NCBI GenBank assembly: GCA_947259915.1
Contig: CAMYOC010000026.1
Span: forward strand, 1 to 64,000
From: an uncultured Gammaproteobacteria bacterium
GTDB taxonomy: Bacteria; Pseudomonadota; Gammaproteobacteria; Steroidobacterales; XN24
Length of the DNA: 64,000 nt
Direction: 5' to 3'
Part shown: piece by piece, positions 18,978-28,425 of the stretch
Numbering within the stretch: position 1 is the first letter of the stretch
How the letters are laid out: each line of letters opens with the position of its first letter
Position numbers and translations under genes: made by a program
The notes under the pieces: model-generated
Databases searched by the model: none
What the model was told of the DNA's origin: nothing
What the model saw: only the letters and a program-made list of their open reading frames with translations

Positions 18978-21566
18978 ATGCCGCCAGGTCCCAAATCCGC
19001 GTCCGCATCCAGCAGCAGAGCGCTGCACCAGCACACGCCGATGATGCGCCAGTATCTGGGCATCAAGGCGGAGTTTCCGGACGTGTTGTTGTTCTATCGC
19101 ATGGGCGATTTTTACGAGTTGTTTTATGACGATGCGCGGCGCGCGGCAGGGCTGATCGACATCACCCTGACCAGTCGCGGCAAGTCTGCCGGCGAGCCGA
19201 TCCCGATGGCCGGCGTACCGGTGCACACATTAGACACCTATCTGGCGCGGCTGGTGCGTAAGGGCGAGTCGGTGGCGATCTGCGAACAGATCGGCGACCC
19301 GGCCACCAGCAAGGGACCGGTCGAGCGCAAGGTGGTCCGCGTCGTCACCCCGGGCACGGTGACCGAGGATTCGCTGCTGGAAGCGCGTCGCGAGACCCTG
19401 CTCGGCAGCATCTGCCTCGGCCGCGACGGCATCGGGCTGGCCTGGCTTGATCTGGCCGCCGGTGATTTCCGCGTCACCGAGCTGGAGAACAGCGACGCCT
19501 TGCAGGCGGAGATGGAACGGCTGCATCTGGCCGAGTGTCTGGTCAACGAAGATGATCGTCTGCCGGACTGGTTAGAGGGCGTGCCGGGTGTGCGCCGCCG
19601 CCCGCCATGGCATTTTGAACTCGAGGCCGGTCGGCGGCTGTTGTGCAAACAGTTCGGCACCCGTGACCTCAGCGGTTTTGGCTGCGACGAGCTGGTCCCG
19701 GGTCTGCGCGCCGCCGGCTGTCTGATCCAGTATGTGGCCGACACACAAAAGACTGCCGTGCCTCACATCCGCGGGCTCAGCCGCGAGCTTCGGGACGACG
19801 CGTTGATCATGGACGCGGCCACGCGGCGCAACCTGGAGCTGGAGTTCAGCCTGTCCGGCCACCATCAGCACACCCTCGCCGGCGTGATGGACCGTGCGGT
19901 GACATCCATGGGCAGCCGTCTGTTGCGCCGCTGGATCAACCGCCCGCTGCGTGACCGTGATGTCCTCAATCTGCGCTATCAGGCGGTGGAAGCCTTACGT
20001 GCCGCCGGCGCCGTCGATCCGCTACAAGATGCGTTGCGCGCGATCGGCGACGTGGAACGGATCCTGGCGCGGGTCGCGCTGCGCTCGGCACGACCCCGGG
20101 ATCTGGCCCAATTGCGCACCGCGCTGAGCGCGCTGCCGGCGCTTAAGACCCGCCTCGCGGCCCTGGACTCGCCGCGGCTCGCCGCGCTGATCGCGGACTG
20201 CGGCGATCACGAGCCCAGCCGCGAGCTGCTGGCCGGTGCGCTGGTGGAGGCGCCGCCGATGCTGATCCGCGACGGCGGCGTCATCGCGACGGGTTTTGAC
20301 GAGGAGCTAGACCAGCTGCGCCGGATCAGCGAAGACGCGGACGCCTATCTGGCGGACTACGAGACCCGGGAACGGGCGCGCACGGGTCTGGCCAATCTGA
20401 AGGTCGGCTACAACCGGGTCCATGGCTACTACATCGAATTGAGCCGCGGCCAGGCCGACAAGGCGCCACCCGAGTACACGCGCCGCCAGACCCTGAAGGC
20501 CGCGGAGCGCTACATCACCGAAGAGCTCAAGGGCTTTGAGGACAAGGTGTTGAGCGCCCGGGAACGATCCCTGGCCAGGGAAAAGGCGCTGTATGAGTCG
20601 CTGTTCGACCGTCTGCACCAGGTGCTGGACGGGCTGCAGCGTATGGCCCGGGCACTGGCCGAAATCGACGTGCTGATCAATCTGGCGGAGCGCTCGGTCA
20701 GCCTGCAGCTGGTACAGCCGAACCTGAGTGACGAATCACGACTCGAAATCCGCGGCGGCCGCCATCCGGTGGTCGAACAGGTGCTGGACGCACCGTTCGT
20801 GCCCAACGATCTGGTACTGGACCCGGCACGTCGCATGCTGGTCATCACCGGACCGAACATGGGCGGCAAGTCCACCTATATGCGTCAGGCGGCATTGATC
20901 GCAGTGCTGGCCCACGTGGGCAGTTACGTGCCGGCGGACGCCGCGGTCATCGGGCCGGTGGACCGGATCTTTACCCGCATCGGTGCCGCCGACGATCTGG
21001 CCGGTGGCCGCTCGACATTTATGGTGGAGATGACCGAAGCGGCCAACATCCTCAACAACTCCACGGCATCGAGCCTGGTGTTGATGGACGAGATCGGCCG
21101 CGGCACCAGCACCTTCGACGGTCTTTCGCTGGCATGGGCCTGCGCCCACTATATCGGCGAGCGCATCGGCGCCTATACGCTGTTCGCCACCCATTATTTC
21201 GAGCTCACTGCGCTGGCCCAGGAGCTGCCCGCCTGCGCCAACGTGCATCTGGACGCCACCGAACACGGCGGCGGTATCGTGTTCCTGCATAGTGTCAAAG
21301 AAGGACCCGCGAACCAGAGCTATGGTCTTCAGGTCGCAGCCCTGGCCGGCGTGCCCCGCGGCGCGATCAAACGCGCCCGGGATTATCTGCAGGCGCTGGA
21401 GCGGCAGCGGGACACGGAGTCCGCTTCGCCCCAGGCAGAGCTTCCGCTTGCCGCACCCGCCTCGCCCCACCCGGCGATCGAGGTCCTGGCCGATGTGGAT
21501 CCGGACCGGCTGACACCGCGGGAAGCGCTGGATCTGATTTATCTGCTCAAAGACAAGCTGGACTAG
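18978..21566 (+). CDS. mutS: DNA mismatch repair protein MutS
   Basis: MutS recognises base mismatches and small loops and recruits MutL. The 862-residue product has the mismatch-contact Phe-X-Glu in GDFYELF (about 43-49), connector and clamp domains, the Walker A motif GPNMGGKST (about 625), the Walker B region [15 protein letters not shown] and the signature [12 protein letters not shown]. The C-terminal tail ([20 protein letters not shown]) is the tetramer-forming element of the gamma class. I chose ATG 18978; a GTG at 18933 is in frame but gives an arginine-rich extension unlike the family. It overlaps the convergent hydrolase gene by 3 bp at the stop codons. Confidence 0.97.
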   Translation: MPPGPKSASASSSRALHQHTPMMRQYLGIKAEFPDVLLFYRMGDFYELFYDDARRAAGLIDITLTSRGKSAGEPIPMAGVPVHTLDTYLARLVRKGESVAICEQIGDPATSKGPVERKVVRVVTPGTVTEDSLLEARRETLLGSICLGRDGIGLAWLDLAAGDFRVTELENSDALQAEMERLHLAECLVNEDDRLPDWLEGVPGVRRRPPWHFELEAGRRLLCKQFGTRDLSGFGCDELVPGLRAAGCLIQYVADTQKTAVPHIRGLSRELRDDALIMDAATRRNLELEFSLSGHHQHTLAGVMDRAVTSMGSRLLRRWINRPLRDRDVLNLRYQAVEALRAAGAVDPLQDALRAIGDVERILARVALRSARPRDLAQLRTALSALPALKTRLAALDSPRLAALIADCGDHEPSRELLAGALVEAPPMLIRDGGVIATGFDEELDQLRRISEDADAYLADYETRERARTGLANLKVGYNRVHGYYIELSRGQADKAPPEYTRRQTLKAAERYITEELKGFEDKVLSARERSLAREKALYESLFDRLHQVLDGLQRMARALAEIDVLINLAERSVSLQLVQPNLSDESRLEIRGGRHPVVEQVLDAPFVPNDLVLDPARRMLVITGPNMGGKSTYMRQAALIAVLAHVGSYVPADAAVIGPVDRIFTRIGAADDLAGGRSTFMVEMTEAANILNNSTASSLVLMDEIGRGTSTFDGLSLAWACAHYIGERIGAYTLFATHYFELTALAQELPACANVHLDATEHGGGIVFLHSVKEGPANQSYGLQVAALAGVPRGAIKRARDYLQALERQRDTESASPQAELPLAAPASPHPAIEVLADVDPDRLTPREALDLIYLLKDKLD

Positions 21567-22216
21567 CCAGCCGCGACCGCGTTTTCCGGGTCCGCAAAGA
21601 CGCCGGTCAGCAGAAAGCCGGCCGTGGCACGCGCCACCGTATCCGAGAACAGCATGCCGGTGTGGCTGACCGGCAGGATCAGTTCACCGGACGCGCCCTC
21701 GAGCCGCGTCTCTTCGACCCGTATGGTGCCGTCGCTGGGACCGTCAAAGCTGCCGAGGACCCGGCCCATGCCCACCGGCTTGTTGCCGGCGATCACACCG
21801 ATCTCTAGCCCGCCCGCGGATGGTTCCGGCAAGCCCTCCACCAGCGCGTCCAGACTGCCACCGGCCAGCCAGCCGCCGAGTAGTCCCAGACCGGCCAGGC
21901 GTTTGGCCGCCACCGAACCGCGCAGCGGCGGCCCCAACAGCACGATACGTCCAAAGCGTTCAGCCGGCAGCTTGTCAGTGGCGCTGAGTACCAGCAGGCC
22001 GCCGAGACTATGGGCGACCAGATCAACCGGCCCCGGCCCCTGTTCATCCAGAAATGCGACGAAGCGATCGACGTTGCTGGCAAAATTCCGGGTCACGGTC
22101 TCGTAGCTGAACTGCACGACCGGCCGCTGGCAATAGCGGCGCAGCCGGCGCCGCAAGACCCAGGCCTCGGGGCCACGATTCCACAGCCCGTGCACCATCG
22201 CGATGGGCGTTTTCAT
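21563..22216 (-). CDS. Alpha/beta hydrolase, lipase-like
   Basis: This is a 217-residue alpha/beta-hydrolase fold protein. The HGxW oxyanion-type start ([20 protein letters not shown]), the nucleophile elbow [10 protein letters not shown] with the catalytic Ser, and a C-terminal His in [12 protein letters not shown] are visible. The spacing resembles small esterase/PGAP1-like hydrolases that act on lipid or acyl substrates. There is no signal peptide, so it is probably cytosolic. It converges on mutS and shares no operon with it; upstream is an outer-membrane barrel gene 81 bp away. The substrate is unknown. Confidence 0.83.
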   Translation of the reverse strand: MKTPIAMVHGLWNRGPEAWVLRRRLRRYCQRPVVQFSYETVTRNFASNVDRFVAFLDEQGPGPVDLVAHSLGGLLVLSATDKLPAERFGRIVLLGPPLRGSVAAKRLAGLGLLGGWLAGGSLDALVEGLPEPSAGGLEIGVIAGNKPVGMGRVLGSFDGPSDGTIRVEETRLEGASGELILPVSHTGMLFSDTVARATAGFLLTGVFADPENAVAAG

Positions 22217-22297
22217 GACGATTCAGGCATGTCTTGAGACGCGACAAAACCACGGGTGCGCGGCTGATAACAGCGGCGCCGCGCCACGCAGCCTCGC

Positions 22298-23002
22298 TTA
22301 AAAGCTATACCGCGCTCCAACCGCCCAGGTGTCGATCTTGCCGATCTCGTAGCCGGCCTGGACGCCGATCCTGTCGGTGATCGAGTAGCGCGCGCCAAAT
22401 CCGAACAAGGTGTCGTCGTCGAACTGATTATCCGAATCGAGATCGACATCGCCGACAGCGGTGTAGCGACCGTAGGCAAATAATTCGACCGGCTCGAATG
22501 GATTGAAGCGCACACCGGCTTCGGCCCCCAGGCCGTTGTCATCGGTGTCGAAACTCTGCGAGATTCCGGAAAGACTGAAGCTGTCGAATTCGATGTAGTC
22601 ATAGCTCAGGCGGCCATAGACATCGAAGACCTCATTGACCGAATAGGCGTAACCCGCGCCCAGACGCCAGCGCACCACATCGAAGTCGCCGGAGGCCCGA
22701 ACCGGAGCACCGAGCACCGTGCCGCTGAAATCGGCGTCGTTCTTGCCCCGGGAATAGTCACCAAAGACATGCCAGTTGCGATAGAGCTCCCAGGCACCGG
22801 CGACTCTGAAGCCACCATCGTTGTCGGTATTGAAGCTGGCGTCGGTGTTCGCATCCTCGATCCGCGCTGAGATATCGGTGTCGATGTTGACGTACTCGGC
22901 CTCCACATAGGTATATGAGGCCTCTGCCGCGGCTGCCCCGGCCACCAGGCATCCGATTACGATACAAACAGCGCTCGACGCGTTGATCCGATTGCTTACC
23001 AT
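22298..23002 (-). CDS. Outer-membrane beta-barrel protein (OmpA/opacity-like fold)
   Basis: The 234-residue product has a signal peptide (hydrophobic stretch SSAVCIVIGCLVAGAAAAEA) and then alternating aromatic/polar strands with acidic loops (SYTYVEAEYVNID; WHVFGDYSRG; RLGAGYAYSVNEVFDVYGRL; LFGFGARYSITDRIGVQAGY), ending in a terminal Phe (ARYSF), the usual signal for the BAM machinery. It looks like an eight-stranded barrel. I chose ATG 23002 because AAGGAG lies 8 bases upstream. Function is unknown; loops are rich in Asp/Asn. The 200 bp between it and nudB hold nothing I recognise. Confidence 0.85.
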   Translation of the reverse strand: MVSNRINASSAVCIVIGCLVAGAAAAEASYTYVEAEYVNIDTDISARIEDANTDASFNTDNDGGFRVAGAWELYRNWHVFGDYSRGKNDADFSGTVLGAPVRASGDFDVVRWRLGAGYAYSVNEVFDVYGRLSYDYIEFDSFSLSGISQSFDTDDNGLGAEAGVRFNPFEPVELFAYGRYTAVGDVDLDSDNQFDDDTLFGFGARYSITDRIGVQAGYEIGKIDTWAVGARYSF

Positions 23003-23204
23003 CACTGTCGCTCCTTTGCCCGCGGTCGCTGCCCGCCTGGCGTTTCGAATGCCCTCTTGTCCGACCATTCTGTTCCAACCGTCCCGTTGCCGGCGCCTCG
23101 ATCTCGAGCTGCGCCATGGTCTCCGGGTCCATCGTCGCACAGGCGACCAACGACGTTAAAGCCAGCCTCGCGCCGCCGGCCTCCCTGCCTGATCTTCCCG
23201 CAGC

Positions 23205-23645
23205 TCAGCCGGCCGTCCCCAGCGCCTGCCGGATCGCGGCCGCATCCGTATGGGAGCTGGCCGCAGCCACCGCCTGCTCCACCTCCAGCCAGCGGAAACC
23301 GTTGTGTTCTGACGGGTTGAGCCGTGGCTCAATCGGGAGATCCAGACGGAGGGCAAATGCGTATTCCCGATTTTCGACCACGCCGGGCGCATACCGTTCG
23401 CGCCAGGCCGGGGCAATCGGGAAAGTCTGGACCAGGCTCAGATCTTGTATGCCAGCGCCGCTGAATCCGGTCTCCTCGGCCAGCTCGCGGACGGCGGCCT
23501 GGCGCGGCGTCTCGCCCGGCTCCAGACTGCCGGTCACCGACTGCCAGAAGCCCGTGGGCCGCACGCGTTCGAGCAGCAGAACCCGGTCCCGGGTGTGCAG
23601 CACCACCAGCACCGACTCCGGCCGTTTCCAGGCCGGGGCCGACAT
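23205..23645 (-). CDS. nudB: Dihydroneopterin triphosphate diphosphatase (Nudix)
   Basis: This 146-residue Nudix hydrolase shows the box GSLEPGETPRQAAVRELAEETG with its catalytic glutamates. The opening KRPESVLVVLHTRDRVLLLE and the tail EHNGFRWLEVEQAVAAASSH resemble NudB, which removes pyrophosphate from dihydroneopterin triphosphate in folate synthesis. Its ATG overlaps the aspS stop by one base, and aspS-nudB linkage is conserved in gammaproteobacteria, which supports the specific name over a generic Nudix call. Confidence 0.85.
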   Translation of the reverse strand: MSAPAWKRPESVLVVLHTRDRVLLLERVRPTGFWQSVTGSLEPGETPRQAAVRELAEETGFSGAGIQDLSLVQTFPIAPAWRERYAPGVVENREYAFALRLDLPIEPRLNPSEHNGFRWLEVEQAVAAASSHTDAAAIRQALGTAG

Positions 23646-25426
23646 CAGCTTTCGACCTTGGGCGTCCGTTTGAGCTGGATGCCCACCTCACGCAGCTGCG
23701 CGTCGGCCACCTGGCCTGGCGCATGGGTCAGCAGACAGGCCGCGGTCTGGGTCTTGGGAAACGCGATCACCTCGCGGATGCTAACGGCGCCAGCCATCAG
23801 CATCACGAGCCGGTCCAGACCAAAGGCGATGCCGCCATGCGGCGGCGCCCCGTAGCGTAGCGCCTCGAGCAGAAAGCCGAATTTCTCCTCGGCCTCGGCT
23901 GCGTCGATGCCCAGCAGGCGGAACACCGCGGACTGCATGTCCGAACGGTGGATACGGATCGACCCGCCGCCGATTTCCGAGCCGTTGACCACCATGTCAT
24001 AAGCGCGTGAGAGCAGCTTGCCGGGCTCCGCCTGCAAGGCTGCGGGATCAGTCAGCTGTGGCGAGGTGAACGGATGATGCAGCGAGATCCAGCGCTTGGC
24101 CTGTGCATCCCATTCGAACATCGGGAAATCGACCACCCACACCGGTCTCCAGCCGCCTTCCAGCAGCTCGAAGTCGACACCGAGACGGTCGCGCAGGGCG
24201 CCGATCGCATCGTTGACCACCCGCGCCTTGTCGGCGCCAAAGAAGATCAGATCGCCGGTCTCTGCGCCGGTCCGCTGCATGATCCCCGCCACCGCCTCGT
24301 CGGGCAGGAACTTGAGGATCGGCGACTGCAGACCGTCGCGACCGGCGCTGGCGTCATTGACCTTGATATAGGCCAGACCGCGGGCGCCATAGCGGCCGAC
24401 AAAGGCTGTGTACTCGTCAATTTCCTTGCGCGTCAGCCGCGCGCCGCCCGGTACCCGCAGCGCCGCCACCCGGCCCTCGGGGTCGGCGCCCGGACCGGCG
24501 AAGACCTTGAACTCTACTGCCGCCACCAGATCGCCGATCTCGACCAGCTCCAGCGGATTGCGCAGATCCGGCCGATCGCTGCCAAAGCGGTCCATCGCTT
24601 CTGCATAGCTCAGACGCGGGAATGGGTCGGGCAGCGCCACACCCAGCACGTCCTGGAACAGACCGCGGATCATGCGTTCCATGATGTCCATGATCTGCGC
24701 CTCGTCGAGGAACGAGGTCTCGATGTCGAGCTGGGTGAATTCGGGCTGACGATCAGCGCGCAGGTCTTCGTCGCGGAAGCAGCGCACGATCTGATAGTAG
24801 CGATCCAGACCCGAGATCATCAGTAGCTGTTTGAACAGCTGGGGCGACTGAGGCAGAGAAAAGAACTGGCCCGGATAGGTGCGGCTCGGGACCAGGTAAT
24901 CGCGCGCACCTTCCGGCGTCGAACGGGTCAGCATCGGCGTCTCTACGTCGATAAAACCCTCGGTGTCGAGGAACGCCCGCAAGGCCCGCGTGACCCGATG
25001 GCGCAGCATCAGGTTCTCGAGCATCGCCGGGCGGCGCAGATCCAGATACCGGTAGCGCAGCCGCAGTTCTTCGCTGGCCGGTTCGTCGTGGTGGAACGGC
25101 GGTGTTTCGGAGCGACTCACCACTTCCAGATCAACGGCCTGCAGTTCCACGGCGCCGGTGGCCATGTTCGGGTTCGCCGTGCCCTCGGGCCGCGCACGCA
25201 CCTTGCCGCTGACGCGGATCACATACTCCGAGCGCAGTTGCTCGGCCTCAGCGAACAGCTTGGCGTCGTCCGATGGATCGAACACGACCTGCAGCACCCC
25301 TTCCCGATCCCGCAGATCGATAAAGATGACGCCACCGTGGTCGCGCCGCCGGTGCACCCAGCCGACGGCGGTGACGGTCTGGTCGATGAGGGATTCGTTG
25401 ATCTGGCCGCAGTAGTGGCTACGCAT
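23645..25426 (-). CDS. aspS: Aspartate--tRNA ligase
   Basis: A class IIb synthetase of 593 residues. It has the N-terminal OB-fold anticodon-binding domain ([20 protein letters not shown]), class II motif 1/2 regions ([35 protein letters not shown]), the bacterial GAD insertion in the middle, and motif 3 ([15 protein letters not shown]) near the end. I chose ATG 25426 ([16 protein letters not shown]), preceded by GGAA. It lies between the DUF502 gene and nudB on one strand. Whether it is discriminating or also charges tRNA-Asn cannot be told from the sequence. Confidence 0.97.
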   Translation of the reverse strand: MRSHYCGQINESLIDQTVTAVGWVHRRRDHGGVIFIDLRDREGVLQVVFDPSDDAKLFAEAEQLRSEYVIRVSGKVRARPEGTANPNMATGAVELQAVDLEVVSRSETPPFHHDEPASEELRLRYRYLDLRRPAMLENLMLRHRVTRALRAFLDTEGFIDVETPMLTRSTPEGARDYLVPSRTYPGQFFSLPQSPQLFKQLLMISGLDRYYQIVRCFRDEDLRADRQPEFTQLDIETSFLDEAQIMDIMERMIRGLFQDVLGVALPDPFPRLSYAEAMDRFGSDRPDLRNPLELVEIGDLVAAVEFKVFAGPGADPEGRVAALRVPGGARLTRKEIDEYTAFVGRYGARGLAYIKVNDASAGRDGLQSPILKFLPDEAVAGIMQRTGAETGDLIFFGADKARVVNDAIGALRDRLGVDFELLEGGWRPVWVVDFPMFEWDAQAKRWISLHHPFTSPQLTDPAALQAEPGKLLSRAYDMVVNGSEIGGGSIRIHRSDMQSAVFRLLGIDAAEAEEKFGFLLEALRYGAPPHGGIAFGLDRLVMLMAGAVSIREVIAFPKTQTAACLLTHAPGQVADAQLREVGIQLKRTPKVES

Positions 25427-25492
25427 GTTGATTTCCAGGTTCCGCCGTCCCCGCAACCCGGACAATCGGGTACGGGCAAAAGGCGCAAGATG

Positions 25493-26143
25493 TTACGTTT
25501 GGCTTTCAGGCCGCGCAAGGGCGGCCACGTCCTCCGGACGGCTCCAGCGGGGCACCACCACGCCGAGCGAGATGATCATCCGCAGACCCTCGTCCACCGT
25601 CATATCCAGCTTGACCAGGTCTTCGCTGGGGACGAACAGGATAAAACCGGAGGTGGGGTTCGGCGTCGTCGGTATGAACACACAGACCACCTCGGACTCG
25701 GTCCTCGACTGGATCTCGGCCAGGTCGGTGGCCGTCTGAAAACACAGGCTCCATACGCCCTTGCGCGGATACTGGACCAGCATGACCCGTTTGAACGAGG
25801 TATCCCCGTCCGAGAGCACGGTCTCCGCCACCTGCTTGACCCCGGAATAGATCGAGCGCACCAGCGGGATGCGATTGACGATGGACTCGGAGAACGACAC
25901 CAGTTGGCGCCCGAAGAAATTCGCGGCCAGCAAACCGGTGATAAACAGGATCAACACTGACAGCAGCAGACCCAGCCCCGGGATCTTGAACCCGAGCAGT
26001 GTCTCTGGCTGATATGCGAGCGGGATCACCACCAGCGTGCGGTCCATCAGCTTGAGCAGGAACCTGACCACCAGCACGGTGACGATCAGCGGCACCCAGA
26101 TAACCACCCCGGTGACCAGATAGCGACGCAGTCTCTTGAGCAC
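25493..26143 (-). CDS. DUF502 family inner-membrane protein
   Basis: The protein has 216 residues with two membrane segments near the N-terminus (LVTGVVIWVPLIVTVLVVRF; GLGLLLSVLILFITGLLAAN) and a soluble C-terminal domain (PLVRSIYSGVKQVAETVLSD; VCVFIPTTPNPTSGFILFVP). These are the features of DUF502, a broadly conserved family of unknown function. It sits between a zinc-ribbon FmdB-type gene and aspS, a linkage I recall in many gammaproteobacteria. Its stop and the neighbouring starts leave short gaps, so co-transcription is likely. Confidence 0.9.
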   Translation of the reverse strand: MLKRLRRYLVTGVVIWVPLIVTVLVVRFLLKLMDRTLVVIPLAYQPETLLGFKIPGLGLLLSVLILFITGLLAANFFGRQLVSFSESIVNRIPLVRSIYSGVKQVAETVLSDGDTSFKRVMLVQYPRKGVWSLCFQTATDLAEIQSRTESEVVCVFIPTTPNPTSGFILFVPSEDLVKLDMTVDEGLRMIISLGVVVPRWSRPEDVAALARPESQT

Positions 26144-26151
26144 GAGACCGC

Positions 26152-26526
26152 CTAGCTTCCGCTGTCGCCGGATTTGGCCGCGGAGCTCTTGGCCGCCGCC
26201 TTTGTGGAGCTGTCGCCAGAGGCTTTGTCGGCGCTCTTGCCGGTCGCCTTGCCGCTGCCACCCGCCTTGCCCACGGAAGCGGATTTGTCGGCACCGCCCG
26301 ACTTGCCGCCGCCGGAGTCGTCGGAGGCAATATTGCGTCGATTCTTGTCCTTGAAATCGGTCTCGTACCAGCCGCTGCCCTTGAGACGGAATCGCGGCGC
26401 AGACACCAGTTTCTTTAGCGCGTCCTTACCGCAGGTCGGACAGTGCCGCAAAGGCTCGTCGCTGATCTTTTGCAGGGCGTCCAGCACGTGGCCGCAGTCC
26501 TGACATTCGTACTCATAGATCGGCAT
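26152..26526 (-). CDS. FmdB-family zinc-ribbon protein with low-complexity tail
   Basis: The 124-residue protein starts with the FmdB zinc ribbon: MPIYEYECQDCGHVLDALQK and LRHCPTCGKDALKKLVSAP, giving two CxxC pairs at about 8-11 and 29-32. Residues about 70-124 are a Gly/Ser/Lys/Ala tail with no predicted fold (GGGKSGGADKSASVGKAGG). The name comes from a gene linked to formamidase and acetamidase regulation; a regulatory role is only suggested. It is the first gene of the DUF502-aspS-nudB run and is divergent from the TPR-oxygenase gene. Confidence 0.9.
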   Translation of the reverse strand: MPIYEYECQDCGHVLDALQKISDEPLRHCPTCGKDALKKLVSAPRFRLKGSGWYETDFKDKNRRNIASDDSGGGKSGGADKSASVGKAGGSGKATGKSADKASGDSSTKAAAKSSAAKSGDSGS

Positions 26527-26687
26527 GGATCATAATTCCTGTGCAGAAAGGGACTGCCACCGATATCGGGACGGCTATCGATATTCCAAGGCGCGCCATT
26601 ATAGCCGCTGCGCGCCCCGGACCGCTTCGCGTGGCTATAATCCGGCGCTCGGGGGGCGCGCCCGGTCGCGTCGTCACCAGATCGGCC

Positions 26688-28334
26688 ATGGACAGGGATA
26701 CGGAGCAACAGCTACAGGCGGCGATCGCCCGCTATCAGGCCGGGTCGCATCAGGACGCCCTCGAGAGCCTGCGCGCCCTGCAACAGCGCCTGCCCGACGA
26801 CCTGCAACTGCGCTTCATCCTTGGCGCCATGGAGGTGCAGTCGGGCAACTTCAGCCAGGGGCGGCCCCACCTCGAGGCCGCCGCCGCCATGCAGCCCGGC
26901 CATCTGGAAGCGACAACGCTGCTCGGCAGCGCCTATCGTAGCCTCGGCGAAACAGGACCGTGGATTGCGCTTTGGGAGCGCTTTCAGCAGGCGCAGCCCG
27001 AAGATCCCGGAGGACACCTGGGTCTGGCCGAAGCATTGCTCCAGGCGGCCGAGCACGACCGGGCCGATCAGGAAATCGCCACGCTGTGTCAGCTGCTCGG
27101 GCCGGAGCCGGATCTGTTCCAGGCTATCGGCACGCTCTACCACACCGCGGGCCGCCCGGCAGACGCCATCGACTTTTATCGCAAGGGGCTGGCGCTGCGT
27201 CCCGATGACGAAGCCGGACGTCAGAACCTGGCAGCTGCGCTGCAGGAGAGCGGCGCCGATCATGAAGCGGAACAGATCTACCGCGATCTCCTGCGCCACG
27301 GCTCCGCCAGGCCGGATGTGCTGCGCAACCTCGGCACGATCTACAAGGACCGAGATGACCTGGACACCGCGCTGGATTTTTACGCCAAGGCCATGCAGCT
27401 GCGCCGACAGCGCCTGGACCAGGCCGAATTGTATCGGGCGGCCAGCGACCCGGCCCAGCGCCGGACCACGCTACATAGCCTGCGTCTGGAGCTCGAACAA
27501 CTGATACATCTCGCCGTCTGTGGCATCGCTGTAGAGGGCATCGAACGGCTGATCACCGGCTATCGTCAGGTGATCGACGAACTCATATCCCGCGGTGTGG
27601 AGGGGCAACGCATCCTGCTCGAGCCCGAGCAGTTCATGCAGATCGGCGAAGTGATGCAGCGCCTGGTTCATCTCGAGCCGACGCCAGCGCTGGCCGACGG
27701 CGCGCTCAATCCGGAGCTGGATGTGGAACGTATCCAGGCCGATTACAGGAACAGCGGTCCCGGCGTGGTGGTCGTGGATGACTTGTTGCGCCCGCAGGCG
27801 TTGACCGCGCTGCGGCGTTATCTGCATCGGTCCACGGTCTGGTTCGGTTACGGCAAGGCACGGGGTTATTGCGGGTCCTATATGGAGGACGGTTTCGGCA
27901 ACGCGCTGCTGCTGCAACTCGCCGGGGAGATGCGGCAACGCCTGCCGCAGATCGTCGGGCCCCACTTCCTCAACCAGATGTGGGCCTATATCTACGACCA
28001 GGCCATGGCCGGTATCACCGCCCACGCCGATCCGGCCGCGGTCAATCTCAACTTCTGGCTGACGCCCGACGAGGCCAACCTGGATCCGGAATCCGGTGGC
28101 CTGATCGTCTCGCTACGGGAAGCGCCTCGCGAGTGGAACTTCCACGAATACAACAACCGGCCCGAGGTGCTCGACCCCTATGTCAGCGGCGACAACCGGG
28201 TCGTCGTGCCCCATCGCTGCAACCGGCTGGTGATGTTCAACTCCAACCTGGTGCACAAGACCGATGACTTCCGTTTCAAACCCGGCTTCGAGAATCGCCG
28301 GATCAATGTGACCATGTTATTCGGGCGGCGCTGA
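26688..28334 (+). CDS. TPR protein with C-terminal 2-oxoglutarate/Fe(II) oxygenase-like domain
   Basis: The product has 548 residues. Residues about 1-260 are TPR repeats (GAMEVQSGNFSQGRPHLEAA; GTLYHTAGRPADAIDFYRKG; LGTIYKDRDDLDTALDFYAK). Residues about 340-548 look like a 2OG-Fe(II) oxygenase: the HxD pair in AGITAHADPAAVNLNFWL, a distal His in MFNSNLVHKTDDF and an Arg-containing RRINVTMLFGRR that would bind 2-oxoglutarate. Prolyl-hydroxylase-like protein modification is possible, but the target is unknown. I chose ATG 26688; a longer frame begins at 26541 with a low-complexity leader. The gene converges on clpB. Confidence 0.82.
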   Translation: MDRDTEQQLQAAIARYQAGSHQDALESLRALQQRLPDDLQLRFILGAMEVQSGNFSQGRPHLEAAAAMQPGHLEATTLLGSAYRSLGETGPWIALWERFQQAQPEDPGGHLGLAEALLQAAEHDRADQEIATLCQLLGPEPDLFQAIGTLYHTAGRPADAIDFYRKGLALRPDDEAGRQNLAAALQESGADHEAEQIYRDLLRHGSARPDVLRNLGTIYKDRDDLDTALDFYAKAMQLRRQRLDQAELYRAASDPAQRRTTLHSLRLELEQLIHLAVCGIAVEGIERLITGYRQVIDELISRGVEGQRILLEPEQFMQIGEVMQRLVHLEPTPALADGALNPELDVERIQADYRNSGPGVVVVDDLLRPQALTALRRYLHRSTVWFGYGKARGYCGSYMEDGFGNALLLQLAGEMRQRLPQIVGPHFLNQMWAYIYDQAMAGITAHADPAAVNLNFWLTPDEANLDPESGGLIVSLREAPREWNFHEYNNRPEVLDPYVSGDNRVVVPHRCNRLVMFNSNLVHKTDDFRFKPGFENRRINVTMLFGRR

Positions 28335-28425
28335 GACCGGGGGCAGCTTGCCGAGGCCGGTGGATCCCAGGGCACGCCGCCAGCGGGTCGCATCAGGCAA
28401 ACGACGTCCGTCGCCGTTTTCTGTT

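Noticed and set aside
17627-19129. 500-codon plus-strand frame through the CTCAG repeat and across the glycosyltransferase gene
   Set aside because: It reads the microsatellite as a peptide repeat and then runs antisense to a clear enzyme gene.
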